From an uncultured Campylobacter sp. (GTDB taxonomy: Bacteria; Campylobacterota; Campylobacteria; Campylobacterales; Campylobacteraceae), in contig NZ_CALIBB010000149.1 of the NCBI RefSeq assembly GCF_938045595.1, forward strand, positions 1 to 6,325: 6,325 nucleotides of DNA, in the 5' to 3' direction. Under the pieces are notes generated by a model. It was given only the letters and a program-made list of their open reading frames with translations. It was not told the origin of the DNA and did not search any database. Shown here one piece after another: positions 1 to 6,325 of the stretch. Position 1 is the stretch's first letter, and every line of letters starts with the position of its first letter. The translations under genes were made by a program, and so were the position numbers.

Positions 1-2
1 TA

Positions 3-884
3 ATGGACGAGATCGGCGTTTTCTTAGACAGATCGCTGCTTAAAAAATCCAAGATTACAAAGGCGGAAATTATCCGCTTTATCGAGGTAAAATGGGCGGA
101 GGCGGACGATGAGAAATACCGCGTCTACGACTCATACATCTACGCGGCGCGCATGGTGAATGAGTACAAATGGGCGGGCGACGCCCCAAATATGCTGCGC
201 TGGCTAGGCGAGATGGATAAGCACGCCAGAAGCAATGAAAATCCGTCCTACGTGAGCGATTATTACAAGGGCGAATGCTGCTTGGAGTGCGGCGCGGAGC
301 AGGAGGCGCTTAAATTTTTGCGCAAAAGTTACGAAGCGAATGAGGAGTATCTTTTCACCCGTAGCCCAAAGGTCGCGGAGTTTTTTAATGCACATCTTGC
401 GGAGTCTAAAATTTTACTTAAATTTGAAGATGAAGAATACGAGGACTTTAGTTTCCCGCTGCGGCTGGAGTATTTCGGTAAAGCTTTAGAGCAAGAGGGC
501 GAGTTTTGCTGCACCTTTTTAGATGAAGATAGCGAAGAGACGGGCGAGCCAAGCCAGGCGCAATCGGACGCACTAGAGTTTCTAAAGCAAAATCAGGAAG
601 AAATTTTAACGGGCGTCTTAGCTGAAATTTTAAAAAACTACCCAAAATGGCAGGAGATCTACGACTATCCGAGCGAGACGAAAAGCGATTTCATGCCGGG
701 CATCAGCACGCCGCAGGAGCTTAGCGAACTATTGGAGCTGTAAAATATCTATATCATAGACAGTGCGAAAATCGGCTTTGAGTTTAGCTGCTCGTGGGAT
801 ATAGAACACGGCTTGGGCGTAATGACGCGCAAAGGCAAGGTCATTAATATCGGTGAAGCGAAAGTAGCGTTTATGGCTATTTGA
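3..884 (+). pseudogene. TPR-like/DUF6985 protein, interrupted by in-frame stop
   Basis: Reads from ATG at 3 to TAA at 741-743 (246 residues), then continues in the same frame for 46 codons to TGA at 882-884. Residues 1-145 are helical, with a TPR-like stretch around 80-118 (NPSYVSDYYKGECCLECG, then a second helix pair). Residues 150-246 match the first half of a DUF6985-type domain (family recognised from memory). The domain's hallmark follows the stop: GFEFSCSWDIEHGLGV, then GKVINIGEAKVAF (codons about 258-290). This conserved core in the same frame shows the TAA breaks an originally single gene. The function of the family is unknown; such proteins are often found in accessory and polymorphic-toxin-like neighbourhoods. 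The 5' end touches the window edge, so an upstream start is possible. The end also seems short against the family, which usually has more residues after the IGGAD-like motif. A sequencing error or stop readthrough is a less likely explanation. Confidence 0.8.
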
Positions 885-1282
885 ATAAAATAAACCAAAT
901 TTTAAAGCATAAAACAAATTTTTATAGTTACTTTTAGGCTAAATTTTACGCATTTTTTTATCACTTTTACCATATGCAAATACAAGAAGCCAAAATAATA
1001 AAAATTAACTGCCGCGTCTTAATCTTACACACATCTTACCGATCAAATTTCGCACTAATTTGCAATTATGATTGTATAAATGAATGGGTATAGAATTTTA
1101 GCGATACAACGAGGAATATAGCATTTCTATTTGCTGTTTAGAAAGTTTCGCGCTTACAATATATATGTCGCCATTCAACTTCTATATTACATACCAAACC
1201 AAAACAAATAACTAAAACAATCCACAGTTCTTACCTCTCCCTCTGTCTTTCAAGTTTTTATACTATAGATACTAAAGAATAA
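885..1282. other. AT-rich intergenic region, no gene seen
   Basis: About 400 bases lie between the tails of two convergent genes, the broken DUF6985 gene on plus and the nuclease-like gene on minus. I find no substantial open frame, tRNA, strong hairpin terminator or long repeat. Base composition is visibly more AT-rich than purB or the pseudouridine synthase and resembles the neighbouring nuclease-like gene. It may therefore belong to the same acquired or decaying segment; that is inference. Confidence 0.6.
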
Positions 1283-1915
1283 TTATAGCCCAAAGCCCAT
1301 ACCTCTGCTTGGTGGTGTTATCTCTATTGTAAGCTCTTGTTTTTTACTATTCTCCAGATGAAGCACCCTCTTGCAATATTCCCCAAAAGAAGCAACTACC
1401 GTTTTGCTCCCTATGCTTGCTACCAATGCCGAGCTTTCTAAATTAACAGAGCTTCCCGCCCCGCCCTTTTGCTTAAAAAGAAAATTGGCGTATTCGTCAA
1501 ATTCTCTTTTAAATATTCCATATTCTTTATTGCATTTTTTAAAAGAATCAACATCGGATTTAAAATCTTTTATGCTACCGCCCAACTTATCTTGAAGCAT
1601 CCAATATTTATGCGCTCTGAGCTCAAATTTACCGTAATTTTCGCTACCGAAAATAAATATATGAAACCCACCGTCTAGCCAAGTTGAATTATATGCTTTT
1701 ATGGCCTTAGCGCTTTTTTCCCAATCTGCATATTTTCTCTTTTCTGAGGATAAATTCTCGAATGCCCTTTTAAACTCTATAAGTAAAAACTTCCCATTGT
1801 TATGTGTTAAGGCATCACCTATTTTTTCTACATCACCATCAAGTGGAGCTATATCGATGTCCAACAAACACTGCTTTACAAAATAATACTCCACTGTTTT
1901 TTCCCACCACAACAT
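1283..1915 (-). CDS. Hypothetical protein with PD-(D/E)xK nuclease-like motif
   Basis: A 210-residue protein if started at the ATG at 1915. A second ATG six bases upstream (1921) abuts the Shine-Dalgarno sequence and cannot use it, so 1915 is preferred. The N-terminus is MLWWEKTVEYYFV, followed by APLDG and GDAL, a short turn, and the strand LLIEFKR. This gives D34, E47 and K49, the D-x(n)-ExK arrangement of PD-(D/E)xK (restriction-endonuclease-like) folds. The middle is rich in lysine and aromatic residues; the C-terminal 70 residues have a Gly/Ser-rich start and no recognised motif. No signal peptide or membrane segment is visible. It stands alone, separated from both neighbours by non-coding DNA, with its own promoter. 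It is markedly AT-richer than purB, which suggests horizontal acquisition. The reading frame is solid. The nuclease assignment rests on a short motif only; a DNA-repair, defence or toxin-like role would be a guess. Confidence 0.75.
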   Translation of the reverse strand: MLWWEKTVEYYFVKQCLLDIDIAPLDGDVEKIGDALTHNNGKFLLIEFKRAFENLSSEKRKYADWEKSAKAIKAYNSTWLDGGFHIFIFGSENYGKFELRAHKYWMLQDKLGGSIKDFKSDVDSFKKCNKEYGIFKREFDEYANFLFKQKGGAGSSVNLESSALVASIGSKTVVASFGEYCKRVLHLENSKKQELTIEITPPSRGMGFGL

Positions 1916-1920
1916 TTTCA

Positions 1921-1926
1921 TCCTTT
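1921..1926 (-). promoter_or_regulatory. Ribosome binding site that decides the start
   Basis: On the minus strand AAAGGA is followed by five bases (TGAAA) and then ATG at 1915. The upstream ATG (1921-1919) overlaps the last A of this site, so it has no room for ribosome binding. The spacing favours the downstream ATG as the start of the nuclease-like gene. Confidence 0.6.
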
Positions 1927-1955
1927 ATTCAAAATTACTAATATTCTAATTGTGA

Positions 1956-1961
1956 ATTATA
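1956..1961 (-). promoter_or_regulatory. Candidate sigma-70 -10 box for the nuclease-like gene
   Basis: The minus strand has a perfect TATAAT preceded by T-rich sequence (ATTTTATTTTG), the pattern expected of Campylobacter vegetative promoters, which often use a T-rich tract in place of a clear -35 box. It lies about 40 bases upstream of the preferred start codon and would give a leader of roughly 30-35 bases. Inferred from sequence alone. Confidence 0.5.
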
Positions 1962-2121
1962 GCCATCGCAAAATAAAATCGTCTTAAAATTTTCAAATAA
2001 CTATAGATGAGAAATTAATAAATTAAACGCCGTTGTAATCACAAAATTTTATAAAAACCAGCAAAAGCAAAATCCTAGTCATAAAAATAATCGCCACCAC
2101 CTCAAAATTTTATTAAGTTAC

Positions 2122-3534
2122 CTAAATTTTACCGATTTTCGCGAAATTATAAAACTCTCTTGCGGCGTCAAATTCGGTTTTTATCTCGTATCGTTCGCCA
2201 CTCAGTTCAAAGCAAATCGCATTCGCGTGCAGTAGCAATCTAGGCGCCCCTGTCGTCCTGATCCGCTCCGTCTCATCCATCTTTTTATCCAATATCCACT
2301 CCGCTTGCTCGCGCGAAAGCCCGTACAGCGGCTCTCCCAATATCGGCGCACCCGCGGCAAATAGATGCAGCCTGATCTGATGCTGCCTACCCGTCAGCGG
2401 ATAGCACTCGATCAGGCTAGCGTCTATGTCCGAGAAATATCGCAGCGGGCGTATCAGCGTGATCGCCTCCTTACCGTCGCGCGATATTTTCATACGAATT
2501 TTAAGATCGGCAAACTCGTCGCTAGGAGCGATCGGAGCATCAATCACAAACCCCTCAAAATCCTTTAAAAATTTCAGTTTTTCGCTAAATTTTGCGTATT
2601 TTGTAGGCTCGAATTTTTTCAAATTTACGTAGCCCGTAGAAATAGCCGGCATAGATTTGACCGCAGATAAGGCGCAAGGTTTATGCCCGTTATCCGCGCT
2701 ACTCATCGCGATAGCGGATTTAAGCTTATCACTCACGCCGCAGGATAAGGCATCAAATTCAGATCCGCTACCAACATCGCCAGTAGGAGCGCCGGAATTA
2801 AATTTAACCTGCGCGCCGCCAGATAGAGTGCTGCGCCATAATCCCCTACTCACATTACCAGACAAGGTATTAAATCCAAATTTATCGCCTACTCCTTTTA
2901 GAGCTAGTGTATCGCGCAGATCCGATATGCTACTTGGCAAACTCACAGCATTGCCCGCAAATTTTGATCCGCAAATTTCATCAAAGCCTAGAGCATAGCA
3001 ACTCTCTATCTCTCCATTGCAAGCAGCACCTTGCAAATCACCTCGCAAGCCCTCCCTCAAATCTCCTTGCACGAGCGCTAGATAGCTTTTCATCACTCTA
3101 CGCTGTTCGAAGCACTCTTTGAGCTCGCGCGCCGCGTCTTTATCTTTAGCGACGATCAAAACGCCGCTGGTTTCGAGATCGAGCCTGTGCGCCACGCACG
3201 CGTCCTGCCCGTATAGCGACCAGATCTCGTCATACATATTATAAGGCGAGTTGCGCCCGCTCGGATGGCTAAGAATTCCGCTTGGTTTGTCAAATGCCGC
3301 AAACGCATCGCACTCAAAGATCGGCTTCAGTCCGCGCGGCTTGCATTTGTAATCGATCAAAAAAATTTCTCCGTGCGCGACAGAGTTTTTATGTAAATTT
3401 TGATCCTCTGCATCGGTTACGCGATGCTTGTCACAGATGCGCTGCGCGGATTTCATATCGTATCCGAGGCTAAGCAGAATTTCGTAAATTTTGCGTCCCT
3501 CAAAGCCTCCCAGGCTTCTTTTCTCATAACCCAT
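2122..3534 (-). CDS. RluA-family RNA pseudouridine synthase with large insertion
   Basis: A 470-residue protein that converts specific uridines in structured RNA, probably 23S rRNA, to pseudouridine. Residues about 13-65 resemble an S4 RNA-binding domain. The catalytic domain starts near 70 (FAAFDKPSGILSHPSG) and carries motif II AHRLDLETSGVLIVAKD, with D119 of HRLD the expected catalytic aspartate. Later come TGRQHQIRLHL (381-391) and LLLHA (433-437), so all family motifs are present. Epsilonproteobacterial relatives are about 300-330 residues. The excess is an insertion at about 160-325, between LALVQGDL and the conserved FEGFVIDAPIAPSDE segment. It is rich in Ser, Gly, Ala and Leu and carries diverged internal repeats. 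The frame is open throughout, so the gene is not obviously broken. It is divergent from purB, with 75 bases between start codons; GAAAG six bases before the ATG is a plausible binding site. The modified nucleotide cannot be read from the sequence. Confidence 0.9.
   Translation of the reverse strand: MGYEKRSLGGFEGRKIYEILLSLGYDMKSAQRICDKHRVTDAEDQNLHKNSVAHGEIFLIDYKCKPRGLKPIFECDAFAAFDKPSGILSHPSGRNSPYNMYDEIWSLYGQDACVAHRLDLETSGVLIVAKDKDAARELKECFEQRRVMKSYLALVQGDLREGLRGDLQGAACNGEIESCYALGFDEICGSKFAGNAVSLPSSISDLRDTLALKGVGDKFGFNTLSGNVSRGLWRSTLSGGAQVKFNSGAPTGDVGSGSEFDALSCGVSDKLKSAIAMSSADNGHKPCALSAVKSMPAISTGYVNLKKFEPTKYAKFSEKLKFLKDFEGFVIDAPIAPSDEFADLKIRMKISRDGKEAITLIRPLRYFSDIDASLIECYPLTGRQHQIRLHLFAAGAPILGEPLYGLSREQAEWILDKKMDETERIRTTGAPRLLLHANAICFELSGERYEIKTEFDAAREFYNFAKIGKI
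2731..2886. repeat. Diverged tandem repeat, 117-base period, inside the pseudouridine synthase gene
   Basis: The segments starting at 2731 and 2848 both begin ACTCAC and align without gaps over about 34 bases. I count 23 identities, and most differences are transitions. The offset of 117 bases is exactly 39 codons. In the protein the copies are VGDKFGFNTLSGNVSRGL (215-232) and VGSGSEFDALSCGVSDKL (254-271). A weaker third copy begins with ACTCAC at 2941 and encodes the GSKFAGNAVSLP region, 31 codons away. The copies are old and degenerate; the match was made by eye. Confidence 0.5.
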
Positions 3535-3554
3535 ATTAAACTTTCAGCCCCATT

Positions 3555-3564
3555 TTTATATAAT
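3555..3564. promoter_or_regulatory. Overlapping divergent -10 boxes for the pseudouridine synthase and purB
   Basis: The plus strand has TATAAT at 3559-3564, about 45 bases before the purB start. The minus strand has TATAAA at 3560-3555, about 20 bases before the pseudouridine synthase start. The two -10 boxes share bases, so polymerase binding in one direction should exclude the other. A second AT-rich candidate for purB (CATTATAC) lies at 3574-3581. No -35 boxes or operator palindromes (for example for purine control) were recognised in the 75-base gap. Confidence 0.45.
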
Positions 3565-3595
3565 TTTTGCCATCATTATACAAGAAATTCTAACC

Positions 3596-3601
3596 GAAAG
3601 G
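3596..3601 (+). promoter_or_regulatory. purB ribosome binding site
   Basis: GAAAGG lies eight bases before the ATG at 3610. The frame is open for another 210 bases upstream (to an ATG at 3400) on DNA that codes the pseudouridine synthase N-terminus on the other strand. This site, together with the typical MVERYARKEMSEKW N-terminus, fixes the purB start at 3610. Confidence 0.65.
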
Positions 3602-3609
3602 CTACTAAA

Positions 3610-4941
3610 ATGGTCGAAAGATACGCAAGAAAAGAGATGTCTGAAAAATGGAGCTTGCAAGCCAAATACGACGCGTGGCTAAAAGTCGAGCTCGCGGCGG
3701 TTAAGGCGTGGAATAAACTAGGTCTAATAAGCGACTGCGATAAAGATAAAATTCTACAAAACGCAAGCTTTAGGATCGAGCGGATAGATGAGATCGAAAA
3801 GACGACCAAGCACGACGTCATCGCGTTTCTAACGAGCGTGAGTGAGAGCCTTGGGCAGGAGAGCCGCTTCGTGCATTACGGCATGACTAGCAGCGATTGC
3901 ATCGATACCGCCGTCGCGCTACAAATCAAAGAAAGCATGGAGCTTATCATTGAGGATGTGCAAAATTTAAAAGCCGCAATAAAATCTCAAGCCATGAAGC
4001 ATAAAATGACACTGATGGTCGGGCGCAGCCACGGTATCCACGGCGAGCCGATCACTTTCGGACTCGTGCTTGCGGTCTGGTATGATGAGATAAATCGCGC
4101 GCTAGAGCTTTTGCAACACGCAAAAAGCGTCATCAGCTACGGCAAAATAAGCGGTGCTATGGGGAATTTCGCCCACGCTCCACTAGAGCTGGAAGAGCTA
4201 GTGTGCGAATATCTGGGGCTAAAGCCCGCTCCCGCATCCAATCAAGTCATCCAGCGCGATCGCTACGCGCAGGTAATGAGCGCACTTGCGATCCTGGCTT
4301 CCAGCTGCGAAAAGATCGCTATCGCAATCCGCCACTATCAACGCACCGAGGTTTATGAGGCGGAGGAATTTTTTAGCCCAGGTCAAAAGGGCAGCTCTGC
4401 GATGCCGCACAAACGAAATCCTGTGCTTAGCGAAAACGTAACGGGACTATGTCGTATGATCCGTAGCTTCGCAATACCCGCGATGGAGGACGTAGCACTA
4501 TGGCACGAACGCGACATCAGCCATAGCTCAGTCGAGCGATTTATCCTCCCTGATGGCTTTATAACCGCCGATTTTATGCTAAATCGCTTGACGAACTTGA
4601 TCGAAAAACTGCTCGTATATCCTGAAAATATGATGAGAAATCTAAATTTAACCGGTGGGCTCGTGTTTTCGCAGCGCGTGCTGCTAGAGCTGCCTAAACG
4701 AGGAGTTAGCAGAGAGGATGCCTATAAGATCGTACAGCGTAACGCGATGAAGGTCTGGGCGGATCTGCAAGAGGGCAAAAAAGCTATAGATGAGCAAGGG
4801 CATAGCCTGTTTTTGCAAAATCTGCTCGCAGATACAAAGCTGCGAGAAAAACTAAGCGAAAGCGAGATCAAAGAGTGCTTCGACTACGGATATTACACCA
4901 AAAACGTGGACGCGATTTTCGCTAGGGTTTTTGGCAAATAG
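3610..4941 (+). CDS. purB: Adenylosuccinate lyase
   Basis: A cytosolic enzyme of the fumarase/aspartase superfamily that acts twice in purine synthesis: it splits SAICAR to AICAR plus fumarate, and adenylosuccinate to AMP plus fumarate. The 443 residues match the usual length of the short bacterial form. It begins MVERYARKEMSEKW. Visible active-site residues are H68 (TKHDV), H89 in FVHYGMTSSD, the H141 general acid in VGRSHGIHGEP, and the signature loop GSSAMPHKRNP (261-271) with catalytic S263. These positions coincide with B. subtilis PurB numbering as I recall it. The enzyme works as a homotetramer with composite active sites. It is divergent from the pseudouridine synthase, an arrangement shared with C. 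jejuni, and is followed by about 800 bases without a gene, so it is probably monocistronic. Codon use is richer in G and C than in the nuclease-like gene, as expected for a core gene. Nothing appears truncated or mutated. Confidence 0.97.
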   Translation: MVERYARKEMSEKWSLQAKYDAWLKVELAAVKAWNKLGLISDCDKDKILQNASFRIERIDEIEKTTKHDVIAFLTSVSESLGQESRFVHYGMTSSDCIDTAVALQIKESMELIIEDVQNLKAAIKSQAMKHKMTLMVGRSHGIHGEPITFGLVLAVWYDEINRALELLQHAKSVISYGKISGAMGNFAHAPLELEELVCEYLGLKPAPASNQVIQRDRYAQVMSALAILASSCEKIAIAIRHYQRTEVYEAEEFFSPGQKGSSAMPHKRNPVLSENVTGLCRMIRSFAIPAMEDVALWHERDISHSSVERFILPDGFITADFMLNRLTNLIEKLLVYPENMMRNLNLTGGLVFSQRVLLELPKRGVSREDAYKIVQRNAMKVWADLQEGKKAIDEQGHSLFLQNLLADTKLREKLSESEIKECFDYGYYTKNVDAIFARVFGK

Positions 4942-5206
4942 CAGGCACGACGACTTGCTATTTTAAAGCTCCGAACGGGCCTACAAAATATAGCGAAGTA
5001 GCTAGAAATTTATGTTTGCGCCGAAGTATTTTAAAAACAGCGATTGAAATTTTAAAATTTTGATAAAGATAAAATTTTAGTAAAAGCGTAGCGCTTGCGG
5101 ATAAATCTGGCATCTAAATCCGCACGACAGGCATCCACCACTTTTACCGCGAATTTTTCTACGGTTGCAACTAATCTTAAAATCGTAAAAATTTAATGCT
5201 TTAAAA

Positions 5207-5254
5207 CGGTAAAATTATAAAATTCTTAGACGCAGTAGTTTTAGAATTTTACCG
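5207..5254. repeat. Inverted repeat CGGTAAAATT / AATTTTACCG
   Basis: Arms of 10 bases, CGGTAAAATT at 5207-5216 and AATTTTACCG at 5245-5254, match perfectly as inverted copies with a 28-base spacer. An alternative 9-base stem (TAAAATTCT at 5218-5226 with AGAATTTTA at 5243-5251) overlaps it. There is no T-run suited to a terminator. In DNA this AT-rich the match may be partly chance; no function is assigned. Confidence 0.4.
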
Positions 5255-5404
5255 CAAAATTTAAGTGCTAATCCCGAAGATGTAAATGCGAGATTTCCAT
5301 AAAGCAAAATGGCATTTTTACGTCGTACTCGAACTAGGGGTCGTGAGATATCCGAAGCAATTATGAAACAAATTTAAAGTGGCAAATGGAGACATTGATA
5401 AAAT

Positions 5405-5451
5405 TCCGCTTTTTCAACTTGAAATTATAACGATTCTTAGAAAAAAGCGGA
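5405..5451. repeat. Inverted repeat TCCGCTTTTTC / GAAAAAAGCGGA
   Basis: The arm TCCGCTTTTTC (5405-5415) is repeated inverted as GAAAAAAGCGGA (5440-5451), with one extra A and a 24-base spacer. The arms are long enough to be noticeable in this gene-poor stretch. The spacer is long for a Rho-independent terminator. It may be a remnant of a mobile or repeated element, or a structured RNA; neither can be shown here. Confidence 0.4.
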
Positions 5452-5700
5452 TTGAGTAAAATTTCATAAATTCCGTCAATTTAAGCGCTTAGCAGATAGC
5501 ACTAAAAATAGGAAATTAAGCTTGGATAATGATATTTTTAAAAATTTTAAAATTTTATACGCGTAAGCGGGTAAAATTTGATGTCTAGTACCGGCAACAC
5601 CCTTGATTATCATATAATTGCATCTGAATTGCTCGCAAATTTCGGATTAAACAATCCTGCCTGCAATTTGACATCTAATAATTATTTGGAATTTAAAAGC

Positions 5701-5730
5701 GGATGGAGCGGGAGTTCGTTCGCTCCATCC
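5701..5730 (-). terminator. Rho-independent terminator of the outer-membrane protein gene
   Basis: GGATGGAGCG (5701-5710) and CGCTCCATCC (5721-5730) form a perfect 10-base-pair GC-rich stem around a 10-base loop. On the minus strand the stem begins about 21 bases after the stop codon at 5752 and is followed by GCTTTTAAAT. The short U-run fits termination of the minus-strand gene. No T-run directly follows the stem on the plus strand. Confidence 0.7.
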
Positions 5731-5751
5731 TGCGCTAGCACATTATAATTT

Positions 5752-6325
5752 TTAGAATTTAAAGTTATACCCCAGATAAATTCCATGGTTGGTCTCTCTG
5801 ACGTCTTTCATATCCTTTTCATCGCTAGTTTTTCCATATTTTGTATAATCCGCTTTGTAGCCGAACTCAATCTCGTTATGCTCATCAAAGCTATATAGCC
5901 CGCCCAGTCTTGCGCCAATGACCCAACCCGGTGCGGTCTTAGATGCGGAGCCGCTAGTGCCGTCAAAGTCGTTATAAGAATCTTTGTATTTCAAAAACGA
6001 AACCCCCGTATATGCGCCCGCTACTAGCCTAAAGCCATTTGTAATCTCAGGCGTAAAATCCCCACCTACTAGCAGGCTATGTTTGCTCCACTCGTGCTTG
6101 AAATTTCCATATTCATCACTGCCGCTTTTTGAAGTCTTGAAATCATACATATACTCACCGTATACCCTAGCTATATCAAAATCATAGCCGCCTTTAAAAC
6201 CTATCGCAGCTTGCCCTTTACTGTCTTTATCTGTATCCGAATAATCCTCGTCCGTCCACTTAGAAGTAATGCTAGATTTAAATGAATAATCTCCCTCGAT
6301 GCCTAAAAGTAAACCCTCGCTAGAG
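5752..6325 (-). CDS. Outer-membrane beta-barrel protein (partial, N-terminus off window)
   Basis: The frame is open from the window's right edge to TAA at 5752-5754, giving 191 residues with no stop. The start and signal peptide lie beyond 6325. The ATG at 6150 is an internal methionine: the residues before it continue the same barrel pattern. The visible protein alternates short amphipathic strands with polar loops: GLLLGIEGDYSF, AAIGFKGGYDF, ARVYGEYMYDF, HSLLVGGDF, FRLVAGAYTGVSF, WVIGARLGGLYSF, EIEFGYKADY and NHGIYLGYNFKF. It ends in phenylalanine, the usual C-terminal signal for outer-membrane insertion by the BAM complex. About eight strands suggest a small OmpA/OmpW/opacity-like barrel, close to full length apart from its N-terminus. 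The role may be adhesion, small-molecule passage or structure, and cannot be specified. It is followed by a hairpin terminator, so it is the last gene of its transcript. Confidence 0.85.
   Translation of the reverse strand, partial: SSEGLLLGIEGDYSFKSSITSKWTDEDYSDTDKDSKGQAAIGFKGGYDFDIARVYGEYMYDFKTSKSGSDEYGNFKHEWSKHSLLVGGDFTPEITNGFRLVAGAYTGVSFLKYKDSYNDFDGTSGSASKTAPGWVIGARLGGLYSFDEHNEIEFGYKADYTKYGKTSDEKDMKDVRETNHGIYLGYNFKF

Larger units (their letters stand above)
4942..5700. other. Long gene-poor region after purB
   Basis: About 760 bases without an open frame longer than about 55 codons on either strand. It contains many AAAATTTT-type tracts, two notable inverted repeats (5207-5254 and 5405-5451), a small AAGCG-TAG-CGCTT hairpin at 5084-5096, and scraps that look faintly coding. 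Examples are NPEDVNARF near 5270-5300, MRDFHKAKWHFYVVLELG from 5286, and FKVANGDIDKIPLFQLEI from 5373, which lie in two frames separated by stops. This could be a decayed gene or plain spacer. I see no tRNA, CRISPR, IS element or clear purB terminator. Confidence 0.5.

Noticed and set aside
2657..2998. A 113-codon plus-strand frame within the pseudouridine synthase insertion
   Set aside because: It is antisense to a real gene, the product is low-complexity (Pro, Leu, Ser), and no binding site or domain is seen. It is most likely a shadow of the GC-rich insertion.
3400..3609. Seventy extra in-frame codons upstream of purB
   Set aside because: They lie antisense to the pseudouridine synthase N-terminus, have no family similarity, and the ATG at 3610 has a proper binding site and the typical PurB N-terminus.
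5084..5096. Small hairpin AAGCG-TAG-CGCTT as a purB terminator
   Set aside because: The stem is only five base pairs, lies about 140 bases after purB, and is not followed by a T-run on the plus strand.
5525..5560. AAAATTTTAAAATTTT palindromic tract
   Set aside because: Such tracts are common in Campylobacter non-coding DNA and occur several times in this window; there is no sign of a specific site.
5581..5748. A 55-codon plus-strand frame (MSSTGNTLDYHIIASELL...)
   Set aside because: It runs through both arms of the terminator hairpin, has only a weak binding site, and matches nothing I recognise. A stop lies directly upstream in frame.
1..6325. Poly-G or poly-C phase-variation tracts, CRISPR arrays, tRNA genes, IS elements
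   Set aside because: I looked for long homopolymers, regularly spaced repeats, cloverleaf-like sequences and transposase frames, and saw none.

Overview
The window looks like chromosome from a Campylobacter of moderate GC (a C. gracilis/rectus/showae-like species rather than C. jejuni). Two things support this. An RluA-type pseudouridine synthase sits divergently next to purB, as I recall for Cj0022c/Cj0023 of C. jejuni. The non-coding DNA is full of AAATTTTAAA-type tracts. The genus call is inference from gene content and style, not from a database search.

Layout, left to right. (1) 3-884, plus strand: a protein with a helical/TPR-like N-terminus and a DUF6985-type C-terminus, interrupted by an in-frame TAA at 741-743. 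The most conserved part of the C-terminal domain lies after the stop in the same frame, so this is a nonsense pseudogene. (2) 885-1282: AT-rich DNA with no gene I can support. (3) 1283-1915, minus strand: a lone AT-rich gene for a small protein with a PD-(D/E)xK-like D...ExK motif, with its own promoter and ribosome binding site. It is the best candidate here for a recently acquired accessory gene. (4) 2122-3534, minus strand: an RluA-family pseudouridine synthase with an unusual insertion of about 160 residues in its catalytic domain, containing diverged internal repeats. (5) 3535-3609: a compact divergent promoter region. (6) 3610-4941, plus strand: purB, adenylosuccinate lyase, intact with all catalytic residues. 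(7) 4942-5700: about 760 bases without a convincing gene, holding inverted repeats and short coding-like scraps. (8) 5701-5730: a hairpin that probably terminates the next gene. (9) 5752-6325, minus strand: the C-terminal part of an outer-membrane beta-barrel protein running off the right edge.

The purB/RluA pair is core housekeeping (purine synthesis and RNA modification). The broken DUF6985 gene, the lone nuclease-like gene and the long non-coding stretch are accessory or decaying DNA around it. I do not see a complete multi-gene system. The features most worth a second look are the stop in the DUF6985 gene, the repeat-bearing insertion in the pseudouridine synthase, and the isolated nuclease-like gene.
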